Source of the DNA: JANMAT01 sp031359995 | Lineage (GTDB): Bacteria; Actinomycetota; Acidimicrobiia; Acidimicrobiales; Ilumatobacteraceae | Direction: 5' to 3' | Length of the DNA: 64,000 nt | Assembly (NCBI GenBank): GCA_031359995.1 | Contig: JANMAT010000075.1 | Location: 62,001-126,000 of the forward strand | Shown here: in pieces, positions 16,297-24,789 of the stretch | Position numbering within the stretch: the stretch's first letter is position 1 | Layout: each line of letters starts with the position of its first letter | Position numbers and translations under genes: made by a program | Notes under the pieces: generated by a model | Seen by the model: only the letters and a program-made list of their open reading frames with translations | What the model was told of the DNA's origin: nothing | The model's database searches: none

Positions 16297-18258
16297 ATGT
16301 GTGGCATCGCCGGCCTCTACAACTGGCCCGTCGCCTCGGCCGAGGCCCAGGCCATGATCGACCGCATCGCCCACCGCGGCCCCGACGCCGAGGGGGTGTG
16401 GTCGCACACCGATGACTCGGTGTCGGTGCACCTCGGCCACCGCCGCCTGTCGATCATCGATGTGCGGGTCACGAACAACCAGCCGTTCGTGAAGGACGGC
16501 ATCGTCTTCGCCTACAACGGCGAGGTCTACAACTTCCTCGAGATCAAGGCCGAGTTGGAAGCGCTGGGCGTGTCGTTCCGCACCACCGGCGACACCGAGG
16601 TCGTGCTGGAAGCGTGGCGCCAGTGGGGCCCCGCCGCCCTGCCCCGCCTGCGCGGCATGTTCGCGTTCGCCCTCTACGAGGAGCGCACCCGCCGCATGGT
16701 GCTGGCGCGTGACCACTTCGGCATCAAGCCGCTGTACGTGGCCCGCCGCGGCAACGGCGTGGCCTTCGGCTCCGAGCTGAAGGCGCTCACGCCGGCTATC
16801 GGACCCATCGAGATCGACGGCGCCGGCGTGGTGTCGTCGCTCATGTACTACTGGATCCCCGAGCAGCACTGCGTGGCCAAGGGCGTCGAGAAGCTGCAGC
16901 CCGGTCACTGGGCCGAGATCGTGCCCGGCCAGCCCCTGAAGGTGCACCGCTTCTTCAACCCGGTCACCGACCTGCGCACCAACGCCCGCCTCACCGCCGA
17001 CGACCTCGCCGGCATCATGGAGGACTCGGTCCGCAAGCACCTCATCGCCGACGTGCCGGTGTCGTGCTTCCTGTCGGGCGGCCTCGACTCCAGCCTCATC
17101 ACCGCGCTGGCGGCGCGCCACAACCCGAACATCGACGCCTACACCATCAGCTTCCGGGCCGAGGACCAGAAGCTCGAGGCGATGCCCGACGACCTGCACT
17201 ACGCCAAGGTCGTGGCCGACAAGTTCGGCGTGAAGCTGAACGTCATCGAGATCGCTCCCGACATCGTGAGCATGCTGCCGGAGATGGTGTCGATCCTCGA
17301 CGAGCCCATCGGCGACGCCGCCGCCATCAACACCGTGCTCATCTGCCGCGCCGCGCGCGAGGCGGGCGTGCGGGTGCTGCTGTCGGGCATGGGCGCCGAC
17401 GAGCTGTTCGGCGGCTACCGCAAGCACTACGCCTGCCTGCTGGCGGCGAACTACCGCAAGATGCCGAGCGCCCTGCGCGAGAAGGTCATCGCCAATCTGG
17501 TGCGCCGGGCGCCCGTCGCCATCGGCGACCGGGGCATCAAGGCCACCCGCTGGGCCCAGCGCTTCGTGAACTTCGCCTCGCTGCCCGAAGAGGCGGCTTT
17601 CCGCCGCAGCTACACGCACTACGGCCGCGACGAGTTCCAGTCGCTCCTGTCGCCCGAGCTGTTCGGTCACGTCGACACGCTGTTCGCCGAGCACGCCGCC
17701 ATCTACAACTCCACCGGCTTCGACGACCCCGTGAACCGCATGTGCATGACCGACGTGCAGATGTTCATGGTGGGTCTGAACCAGACCTACACCGACCGCG
17801 CGTCCATGGCCGCCTCCACCGAGGTGCGCGTGCCCTTCATCGACCTCGAGGTGGCCAAGGCCGCCTTCTCGTTCTCGGCCGACCAGAAGATCGAGGGCCG
17901 CGACCTGAAGGCGCCGTGGAAGCCGCCGGAACGCAAGGCGATCCTGAAGCACGCCGCCGAAAAGGTGCTGCCCCGCGAGATCATCTACCGGCCCAAGGGC
18001 CTGTTCTCGGCGCCCCTGCGGGCATGGGTGCGGCGCGACCTCAAGGAGATGGTCGACGACATGCTGCCCAACGGTCGCCTCGTGCAGACCGGCATGCTGC
18101 AGCGCGGCGCCATCGAGCAGCTCATCGCCGAGGACCGGGCCGGCTCGGCCGACCGCTCCAAGGAGATCTGGCAGCTGCTCACCACCGAGGAGTGGGTGCG
18201 CCAGGTCGAGAGGGCCCACCTCGACGGCCCGGCCGCCGCCGCGCCCACCACCCACTGA
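16297..18258 (+). CDS. asnB: Asparagine synthase (glutamine-hydrolysing), exopolysaccharide-locus type
   Basis: 653 aa. Met-Cys2-Gly-Ile-Ala gives the N-terminal nucleophile of a class II glutaminase; Cys2 hydrolyses glutamine. The synthetase half has the PP-loop SGGLDSS (residues 260-266). Both active sites look complete. A strong GGGGAGG lies 8 bases before the ATG. In this setting such proteins are often not for asparagine supply but amidate a uronic acid or another carboxylate of the polysaccharide. With the AlgD-like enzyme two genes upstream, uronamide formation is a reasonable inference. The family is certain; the in vivo acceptor is not. Confidence 0.88.
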   Translation: MCGIAGLYNWPVASAEAQAMIDRIAHRGPDAEGVWSHTDDSVSVHLGHRRLSIIDVRVTNNQPFVKDGIVFAYNGEVYNFLEIKAELEALGVSFRTTGDTEVVLEAWRQWGPAALPRLRGMFAFALYEERTRRMVLARDHFGIKPLYVARRGNGVAFGSELKALTPAIGPIEIDGAGVVSSLMYYWIPEQHCVAKGVEKLQPGHWAEIVPGQPLKVHRFFNPVTDLRTNARLTADDLAGIMEDSVRKHLIADVPVSCFLSGGLDSSLITALAARHNPNIDAYTISFRAEDQKLEAMPDDLHYAKVVADKFGVKLNVIEIAPDIVSMLPEMVSILDEPIGDAAAINTVLICRAAREAGVRVLLSGMGADELFGGYRKHYACLLAANYRKMPSALREKVIANLVRRAPVAIGDRGIKATRWAQRFVNFASLPEEAAFRRSYTHYGRDEFQSLLSPELFGHVDTLFAEHAAIYNSTGFDDPVNRMCMTDVQMFMVGLNQTYTDRASMAASTEVRVPFIDLEVAKAAFSFSADQKIEGRDLKAPWKPPERKAILKHAAEKVLPREIIYRPKGLFSAPLRAWVRRDLKEMVDDMLPNGRLVQTGMLQRGAIEQLIAEDRAGSADRSKEIWQLLTTEEWVRQVERAHLDGPAAAAPTTH

Positions 18259-18309
18259 TCGCTTTCCCGACCGACCCCCCCACGACGAACGACGCGAAGG
18301 ATCTCCCCC

Positions 18310-20475
18310 GTGAAGCAGGTTGCCCAGAACTACAAGAGTGGCGAGCTCTCCCTGGTCGACGCGCCCGTGCCGCGCTGCGGCCCCGGTGGCGTCCTGGTGC
18401 GCACCGAGTACTCGCTCATCTCGGCCGGCACCGAGATGATGAAGGTCGGTGAGGCCAAGCTCTCCATGTTGGGCAAGGTGCGGGCGCGGCCCGACCAGGT
18501 CAAGAAGGTCCTGGAGACCATGGCCCAGCAGGGCCCACAGGCCACGTTCAAGAAGGTGATGAACAAGCTCGACTCGTACACCCCGCTCGGCTACTCGCTG
18601 TGCGGCATCGTGATCGAGGTGGGCGCCGGCGTCACCGACTTCCACGTCGGTCAGCGCGTCGCCTGCGCCGGCAACCTCTACGCCCTGCACGCCGAGATCA
18701 ACTGGGTGCCGGTCAACCTGTGCGTCCCCGTACCCGACGGTGTCGACCCGCGCCACGCCGCGTTCACCACCGTAGGCGCCGTGGCCATGCAGGGCCTGCG
18801 CCAGGGCCAGTGCGCGCTCGGCGAGGTCGCCGTGGTCGTGGGCCTCGGGCTGATCGGCCAGATCCTCGTGCAGCTGCTCAAGGCCAGCGGTGTGCGGGTG
18901 CTCGGCATCGACATCTCCGACGTGCGGTGCCAGCTGGCCGAGGCCAACGGGGCCATCTGCGCCGACGCCCCCAACGGGCCCGGCCTCGACCGCCTCACCA
19001 ACGCGCTGGCCGAGGTCTCGAGCGGCTTCGGTGCCGACGCCGTCTTCCTGTCGGCGGGCGGTTCCACCAACGAGCCCGTCGAGTTGGCGGCCAAGCTGGC
19101 GCGCGACCGTGGTCGCGTCATCGACATCGGCAAGTGCTCGCTCGACCTGCCGTGGAACTCGTACTACGAGAAGGAACTCGACGTCCGGTTCTCGCGCTCG
19201 TACGGCCCGGGCCGCTACGACACGCTCTACGAGGAGCAGGGCATCGACTACCCGATCGGCTACGTGCGCTGGAGCGAGGGCCGCAACCTCGGCTGCTTCG
19301 TCGACCTGCTGGCGGCCAACTCGATCGACATGGGAGCCCTCATCTCGGCGGTGAAGCCGTTCAGCGAGGCCAGGGAGACCTACGAGGCCCTCGACAAGGG
19401 CGAGCTGCGCGGCGTCGGCTTCCTGTTCGAGTACCCCGAGCACGTCACCATCACGCGCACCGTGGAGCGCACCGCCACCGAGGCGCCCAAGCGGGCCAAG
19501 ACCGGCGTGGTGAACGTCGGCTTCATCGGCGCCGGCAACTACGCCTCCACCATGCTCCTGCCCCACCTCGTGGGCCGCAGCGACGTGCAGTTGGCCCACG
19601 TGGCCACGTCGTCGGGCCTGTCGGCCGTCAGCGCCCAGCGCAAGTTCGGGTTCCAGACGGCGGGCACCGACTACGAGGCGATGCTCGAGGACCCGTCGAT
19701 CGACACGGTGTTCATCGTGACCCGTCACTCGAGCCACGCCCGCATGACGTGTGAAGCGCTGCGGGCCGGCAAGACCGTGTTCGTGGAGAAGCCGCTCGCC
19801 ATCACCATGGAGCAGCTCGACACGGTCATGGAGACCGTGCGCGAGACCGGCAACGACCGCATCATGGTCGGCTTCAACCGTCGCTTCGCCCCCATGCTGG
19901 TGGAGCTGCGCGACAAGGCCGGCCGCCGCAGCCAGCCGGCCCTGCTGCGCTACCTGGTGAACGCCGGGAAGATGGAGGGCACCAGCTGGTATGCCCAGGC
20001 CGACGCCGAGGGCACCCGCTTCTGTGGCGAGGGCGGTCACTTCATCGACACGATGGCCTGGTGGGTCGGCGCCGATCCGGTCGCCGTCAGTGCGGCGCGC
20101 GCCGGCGCCATGGTCGACGACGTGCACGTCACCGTCACGTTCGGCGACGGCTCCATCGGGGTGGTCACCTACACCACCGTCGGCGCCCGGAAGTTCCAGA
20201 AGGAGACGTTCGAGGTCGTGGCCGACGGCAAGGTCGCCCGCTGCGACAACTTCGCCTCGTCCACGCTGTTCACCGCCGAGAAGCCCTCGAAGAAGCGGGC
20301 GCTGGGTCCCGACAAGGGCCAGAAGGCCGAGGTCGAGGCGTTCCTCGCCGCCGCCCGCACGGGCTCGCCCATGCCGGTGCCGCTGCGCACCGTGGCCGCC
20401 GTCACGGCGGCCACGATCGCGGTGGACGAGTCCATCGCCGCGGGCATCACCGTGAAGCTGCCGAGCTGGGCATGA
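18310..20475 (+). CDS. Two-domain oxidoreductase: zinc-type alcohol dehydrogenase fused to Gfo/Idh/MocA
   Basis: 721 aa from GTG 18310 (AAGGAT about 8 bases upstream). Residues 1 to about 385 are an MDR/alcohol-dehydrogenase-like domain with the cofactor motif VVVGLGLIGQILVQLL. Residues about 398-720 are a Gfo/Idh/MocA domain starting NVGFIGAGNYAS, with the typical EKPLAI motif and GFNRRFAP. This fusion is repeatedly found beside heparinase II/III proteins in polysaccharide loci, as here. A joint role in oxidising and reducing a sugar nucleotide or a lipid-linked sugar is assumed for the family but the substrate is not established. Its stop overlaps the next ATG (ATGA). Confidence 0.87.
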   Translation: MKQVAQNYKSGELSLVDAPVPRCGPGGVLVRTEYSLISAGTEMMKVGEAKLSMLGKVRARPDQVKKVLETMAQQGPQATFKKVMNKLDSYTPLGYSLCGIVIEVGAGVTDFHVGQRVACAGNLYALHAEINWVPVNLCVPVPDGVDPRHAAFTTVGAVAMQGLRQGQCALGEVAVVVGLGLIGQILVQLLKASGVRVLGIDISDVRCQLAEANGAICADAPNGPGLDRLTNALAEVSSGFGADAVFLSAGGSTNEPVELAAKLARDRGRVIDIGKCSLDLPWNSYYEKELDVRFSRSYGPGRYDTLYEEQGIDYPIGYVRWSEGRNLGCFVDLLAANSIDMGALISAVKPFSEARETYEALDKGELRGVGFLFEYPEHVTITRTVERTATEAPKRAKTGVVNVGFIGAGNYASTMLLPHLVGRSDVQLAHVATSSGLSAVSAQRKFGFQTAGTDYEAMLEDPSIDTVFIVTRHSSHARMTCEALRAGKTVFVEKPLAITMEQLDTVMETVRETGNDRIMVGFNRRFAPMLVELRDKAGRRSQPALLRYLVNAGKMEGTSWYAQADAEGTRFCGEGGHFIDTMAWWVGADPVAVSAARAGAMVDDVHVTVTFGDGSIGVVTYTTVGARKFQKETFEVVADGKVARCDNFASSTLFTAEKPSKKRALGPDKGQKAEVEAFLAAARTGSPMPVPLRTVAAVTAATIAVDESIAAGITVKLPSWA

Positions 20476-22442
20476 AGCCGGGCTGGTACATCGCCCGCCT
20501 GCGGGCCATGACCCCGGCCGAGGTGCGCGACCGCGTCAAGCACCAGGTGGTGAAGCAGCGGTGGAAGGCCAAGCAGGTGCGCGTCGGCGCCGTCGATCCG
20601 CTGGTGCTGCCGTCGTCGGTGCCGGCGTTCTCGTCGGTGCTGCCGGCCGGTCTGGTCGACGATGTGCCGCCGGCGGCCCGCAAGGCCCTGCTGGAAGCGG
20701 CCGAGCGGCTCATGGACGGCCACTGGGAGCTGTTCGGCATGGAGCGCACCGACTTCGTGGAACCCGACTGGTTCCTGGACGCGGTGTCGGGCGTGCGGGC
20801 CCCGCAGGAGATCTACTCGTTTGCCATCCCGCACCGCGACCAGGCCGTGGTCGGCAACATCAAGAACGTGTGGGAGCCGTCACGGCACCACCACCTCACG
20901 GTGCTGGCCGCCGCCTACTGGCTCACCGGTGACGATCGCTACGCCGAACGCTGCGCCGCCCACCTCCGTTCGTGGTGGAAGGCCAACCCGTTCCTGTCGG
21001 GCGTGCACTGGACGAGCGGCATCGAGATCGGCATCCGGCTCGTGTCGTGGGCATGGGTGCGCCGCCTGCTCGACGGGTGGGCCGGCATCGGCGACCTGTT
21101 CGAACGCAACGACGACGGCCTGCGCCAGCTCGCGCACCACCAGGAGTTCCTGGACGCGCTCTACTCGTCCGGTTCGTCGGCCAACAACCACGTCGTTGCC
21201 GAAGCGGCCGGCCTGCTGGTGGCGGCGACCGCGTTCCCGTGGTTCGACCGCAGTGACGCCTGGCGGGCCCACGGCACCGACCTGCTGACGTCCGAGGTGG
21301 GCCGGCAGACCTTCGACAGCGGCATCAACCGCGAGCTGGCCAGCGAGTACCACGGGCTCACGCTCGAGCTCGCCCTGGTCGGCATCGCCGAGCTCGATCT
21401 GGCCGGCCGGGCCGTGCCTGGCGCGCTGTGGGACCCCGTGGTCCGCATGGTCGACGCGCTGGCCGGCGTGGTCGACAACCGCCTGCACCCCGCCCGCCAG
21501 GGCGACGGCGACGACGGCCTCGTGCTCGTGGTCGACGACCCGGAGGCCAACCGCTGGGGTTCGATCCTGACCACCGGTGCCGCCGTGCTCGGGGCGCAGC
21601 CGTGGTGGCCGCGCCTGCCCGAGGCCGACGTGCGCACGGTGATCCTCGACCGGGTGCTGCGCCGCCCGGCGGCCCAGGCGCGCCCCGCGTCGCGCCCCGA
21701 CGGCTTCGGCGACGCCGGCATCGTGCTCATGCGCACGGCGCCGGGCGAGCACGCCGAGATCTGGGTGCGGGCCGACGACGGCCCCCAGGGCTTCCTGTCG
21801 ATCGCCGCCCACGGGCACGCCGATGCGCTGGCACTGGAGGTGCGCCACGACGGCGTCGACGTGATCGCCGACCCGGGCACGTTCTGCTACCACGGCGACA
21901 AGGAGTGGCGGGCCTACTTCCGTGGCACGCGCAGCCACGCCACCCTCGAGCTCGACGACGTCGACCAGGCCGTGTCGGGCGGCCCGTTCCTGTGGACGCG
22001 CCACACCGACACCACGCGCCACGAGTACAGCGACAACGGCAACGCGGTGGTGTGGACCGCGTCGCACGACGGCTACACGAGGCTCGACGATCCGGCCACG
22101 CATCAGCGCACGATCCGCTTCGACCGGGCCGCCCGCACGCTGCGCGTCGCGGACACGGTCACGTCGAACGAGCAGCACGACGGCCGGCTGTGCTGGCCGC
22201 TCGGCCCACAGGTGGAGGTCGTGTTGCGGAAGGCCACGGCCACGCTCACGTGGGACGGCGGCCGGGCTTTGCTGGCGCTGGAACCGTCGCTGTCGTGGAG
22301 CGTGCACCGCGGCGACAACGAGCCGGTGGACGGCTGGTACTCGCCCGGCTTCGGCCGAAAGGTGCCGGCCAGCATCCTGGTGGGCACGGGCCGCGTCGGC
22401 CGGGGCACCACGTTGCGCACCACGCTCACGTTCGACGCCTGA
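20472..22442 (+). CDS. Heparinase II/III family protein (alginate-lyase-like)
   Basis: 656 aa from ATG 20472, coupled to the upstream gene by a 4-base overlap. An N-terminal alpha/alpha-toroid region (about 80-370) includes SSANNHVVAEAAGLL and ASEYHGLTLELAL, the conserved Asn-His and Tyr-His positions of the lyase fold. A C-terminal beta-sandwich (about 400-656) has HGHADALALEV and DPGTFCYHGD, also family features. These enzymes cleave uronate-containing polymers by beta-elimination. There is no signal peptide, so it may act on intracellular or lipid-linked material, or the family member here may not be a lyase at all. It closes the polysaccharide locus. Confidence 0.85.
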   Translation: MKPGWYIARLRAMTPAEVRDRVKHQVVKQRWKAKQVRVGAVDPLVLPSSVPAFSSVLPAGLVDDVPPAARKALLEAAERLMDGHWELFGMERTDFVEPDWFLDAVSGVRAPQEIYSFAIPHRDQAVVGNIKNVWEPSRHHHLTVLAAAYWLTGDDRYAERCAAHLRSWWKANPFLSGVHWTSGIEIGIRLVSWAWVRRLLDGWAGIGDLFERNDDGLRQLAHHQEFLDALYSSGSSANNHVVAEAAGLLVAATAFPWFDRSDAWRAHGTDLLTSEVGRQTFDSGINRELASEYHGLTLELALVGIAELDLAGRAVPGALWDPVVRMVDALAGVVDNRLHPARQGDGDDGLVLVVDDPEANRWGSILTTGAAVLGAQPWWPRLPEADVRTVILDRVLRRPAAQARPASRPDGFGDAGIVLMRTAPGEHAEIWVRADDGPQGFLSIAAHGHADALALEVRHDGVDVIADPGTFCYHGDKEWRAYFRGTRSHATLELDDVDQAVSGGPFLWTRHTDTTRHEYSDNGNAVVWTASHDGYTRLDDPATHQRTIRFDRAARTLRVADTVTSNEQHDGRLCWPLGPQVEVVLRKATATLTWDGGRALLALEPSLSWSVHRGDNEPVDGWYSPGFGRKVPASILVGTGRVGRGTTLRTTLTFDA

Positions 22443-22451
22443 CGGGGCGGG

Positions 22452-22658
22452 TCAGTCGCCGTCGTTGCGGTGACACGCCTGAGCCCGGGCGCGGGCCTGC
22501 AGCAGCGCGGCGGCGATCACCAGCCCGCTGACGGCCCCCGCCGCCGCGCCCGTGGACGTGGACGTGCCCCAGCTCCGGCTGAGCAGCGCGTGGTTCACGA
22601 CCACCAGCATCGCGGCGACGACCGCGGCGACCACCGACACCCGTGTCATCGAGATCAT
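22452..22658 (-). CDS. Small two-helix membrane protein
   Basis: 68 aa from ATG at 22658. Two hydrophobic stretches (about residues 6-26, VVAAVVAAMLVVVNHALL, and about 38-54, AAAGAVSGLVIAAALLQ) are separated by a short Ser/Thr loop. The tail is charged. I do not recognise a family. It ends 9 bases from the convergent heparinase-like gene. The frame is open further upstream, but that extension has the composition of a chance reading, so the internal ATG is preferred. It may be a real small protein because the two helices are well formed, but nothing else supports it. Confidence 0.45.
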   Translation of the reverse strand: MISMTRVSVVAAVVAAMLVVVNHALLSRSWGTSTSTGAAAGAVSGLVIAAALLQARARAQACHRNDGD

Positions 22659-22760
22659 GCCCGGATCGTAGGAAGCCGGACCGTGGGCGCGCAGGGTTGT
22701 CGACTCGCCGCCGAGCCCGGACCGCCCGGTGACGCAAGGCGCGCGCCAACCCCTTTGTGG

Positions 22761-22792
22761 TCCGGTGGTCCGGTGGTCCGGTGGTCCGGTGG
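22761..22792. repeat. Four exact tandem copies of TCCGGTGG
   Basis: The 8-bp unit TCCGGTGG is repeated at 22761, 22769, 22777 and 22785. The array lies in the 182-base gap between the small membrane protein and the 3' end of the DUF222/HNH gene. An 8-bp unit is not a multiple of three and there is no coding gene here, so the copy number could vary without damage. It is a possible slippage locus. Confidence 0.85.
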
Positions 22793-22840
22793 GGCACCGA
22801 CCCGGCAGCGGTCCCGCGGCACGGCGCGCCGTGGGCCGGC

Positions 22841-24076
22841 TCATGTCGGTGGCCGGGGTCGGCGGCCGGGTGGGCCGGTGGACGAGGCGATGACGTTGCC
22901 GTGGCGGTCGCGCACGGTGACGGCCCGGGTGACGGGGTCCATGTCGACGATGATCCGACCGGCGTGAGCGTCACCGTGGTGCTGGGTGCACCCGGGGAGC
23001 AGTTCGCCCAGGTCGGTCTCGCCCTGTTGCGCCGTCCACTCCTTGAGATGGTGGATCTGGGTGTGGGCGAACGGCACCGTGCATCCCGGCATGAGTCCGC
23101 AGGTGGCGTACATGGCCTGCAGCGCTCGCCGTTGATCGGCGGTGGCAAGCCGCCTGGCCCGGCCCACGTCGAGCACGACGCCGTTCCCACTCAGCACGAT
23201 GGGGATGATGTCGGCTTCGCATGCCAGTTGCCGAAGTCGCGACACGGGCAGGGTGCCGCCGGTGGCCAGTTCGGTGATCGACTCGGCGTGCTTGCCGTGC
23301 AACAGCGTCTCGAGGTCCATGAGGACCTGCAGTTCGGCACGCCGGGTGCCGGTGCCTGGTCTGCCGCCGCCGCCGTCGTTGGTGGTGACCAGCCGGGCCA
23401 GCGCCACCGAGGCGAGATGGTCGTTCTTCGCAGCAGGATCGTCGGGCAGCGTGTCGACCGGTGGCCCGTGGAACATCGCTTCCAACTCGCAGTCGATGGC
23501 GGTCCACAGCTTCGACCCTGTCTCGGGGTCGAACTCGGCGTACAGGCAGTACATGCCGGTGCGCTCGTCGCGCCAGCGGCGCACCTTGGCGGCGCGCCGT
23601 TGGCGCTCGAACGTGGCCTCGTCGTCGGCCTCGGTGGTGAGCAGGGCGCCGACGCGCTGGCAGTAGGTAGCGAACTCGACCGGCGTGACCCGCTCGGCCG
23701 TGGCCAGCAACTGGTCGAGCACACCGAACAGTTCGGGCACCGCCTTGGTGGCGCGGCCCAACGCATCGATGTGGGCGTCGGTGACGGCGCCGGCGACCAG
23801 CGCCTGTTCGAACACCGGCGCGTTGTCGAGCACTTCGGTGCGGGCGATGGCGTCGCGGGCCTGGCGCGGCGTCAGCCCGAGGTCGGCTTCCAGTCCGCGC
23901 TGCGGGTTCACCTGCAGCTCGCGGTTGCGACGCACCACGGCGGCGCGTAGTGACGAGGTCCAGCTCTCGACCTCGCGTAGGTGACGCTGCACCAGCGACA
24001 GCCCGCGGGCATCGCACGAGGCGACGTCGACCGTCGCGAGGGCGGACACCGCCAGGGGAGCAGGAACCGGAGCCAT
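22841..24076 (-). CDS. DUF222 / HNH endonuclease (13E12 repeat family)
   Basis: 411 aa from ATG at 24076 (a GTG one codon upstream is also possible). The N-terminal two thirds have the DUF222 features, including LTPRQARDAIARTEVLD and an Arg-rich helix that ends in DERTGMYCLYAEFDPETG. The C-terminus carries an HNH domain: CGLMPGC, then TQIHHLKEW, then LLPGCTQHHGDAH. It thus has paired Cys for a zinc site and the catalytic His. This family is highly multiplied in Actinobacteria and has mobile-element-like spread; some members sit in or near inteins and insertion events. Its function is not settled. Here it stands beside the strand-scrambled pseudogene. Confidence 0.88.
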   Translation of the reverse strand: MAPVPAPLAVSALATVDVASCDARGLSLVQRHLREVESWTSSLRAAVVRRNRELQVNPQRGLEADLGLTPRQARDAIARTEVLDNAPVFEQALVAGAVTDAHIDALGRATKAVPELFGVLDQLLATAERVTPVEFATYCQRVGALLTTEADDEATFERQRRAAKVRRWRDERTGMYCLYAEFDPETGSKLWTAIDCELEAMFHGPPVDTLPDDPAAKNDHLASVALARLVTTNDGGGGRPGTGTRRAELQVLMDLETLLHGKHAESITELATGGTLPVSRLRQLACEADIIPIVLSGNGVVLDVGRARRLATADQRRALQAMYATCGLMPGCTVPFAHTQIHHLKEWTAQQGETDLGELLPGCTQHHGDAHAGRIIVDMDPVTRAVTVRDRHGNVIASSTGPPGRRPRPPT

Positions 24077-24192
24077 CACCTACTACCGACCCCACGACCG
24101 ATCAACTGTGACAGGGTTTCTCGTCGACCTCATGCCCCCATCATGACGAAGGGCTGTGACAGAGAACCCGGCGGCGCGGCGAGACTGGGGCG

Positions 24193-24765
24193 ATGCGTCA
24201 TCTCGCGCTCGACCTCGCTCGCATCCCCGGCGTTGTCGCCGTGACCCTCGGCGGATCGCGGGCGGCGGGCGAGGGCGAGCTCCCCGGCGAGGCTGTAAGT
24301 GGTGATGCCGGCGACGGAGCCGACCACGGGCGCTTCGAGATCTACCGCGAGGGGCAGGGTGCCGGCCAGCACCTCGCCGACGGTGCCGCGGTAGAAGAGC
24401 CCGAAGTCCCAGTCGGAGTCGGCCGTCGCCGTGCGACGTCGAGGTCGCGGTAGATGAGGTCGAGTGGGGCCGCCTCGTCAACGGCGGCGCGTGGCTCACC
24501 GTCGACGGGGAACGGGTCCCCCGGCGCCGACACCGCGCCGGGCCACCCGAGGGCGCGCCCCATCGTCGGGATCCCGGCCCGCGTTCCCTGACGCGCTACG
24601 GGCCACGGCGCCCGCCCTCTGGCGGCGCCTCGGTGGTGGCGCGCTGCACCTCGCCCGCGTCCACGCGGCGCCGGTCTGGCCGATGCGGCGAACACGATCG
24701 GGGCGGGAGGCGCCGTCGACCTCGACGCCCTCGGCGAGCGTCTCGAGCTCCCTCACTGGCCGTGA
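24193..24765 (+). pseudogene. Strand-scrambled remnant of a nucleotidyltransferase-domain protein
   Basis: Pieces of one protein family lie side by side on alternating strands. Plus strand: 24193-24270, beginning MRHLALDLARIPG and ending VTLGGSRAAG (the Gly-Ser motif of nucleotidyltransferases). Minus: 24330-24268 (VAGITTYSLAGELALA). Plus: 24328-24351 (GRFEIYRE). Minus: 24429-24379 (DSDWDFGLFYRG, the metal-binding Asp pair). Minus: 24461-24435 (DLIYRDLDV). Plus: 24477-24515 (VNGGAWLTVDGER). Minus: 24557-24513 (ALGWPGAVSAPGD). Plus: 24572-24670 (PAFPDALRATAPALWRRL, then ALHLARVHAA). A last plus-strand frame ends LPHWP at 24765. From memory of the family, an intact protein has these motifs in one order on one strand. 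No single frame can make the product. Confidence 0.75.
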
Positions 24766-24789
24766 GCCGGCCCGGCGCCCGAGGAATCG

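Noticed and set aside
15022..20127. A 1701-codon open frame on the minus strand
   Set aside because: It lies antisense to four well-supported genes. Its composition (His, Gly, Val, Asp, Arg and Gln rich, no domain) is the usual shadow of high-GC codon bias.
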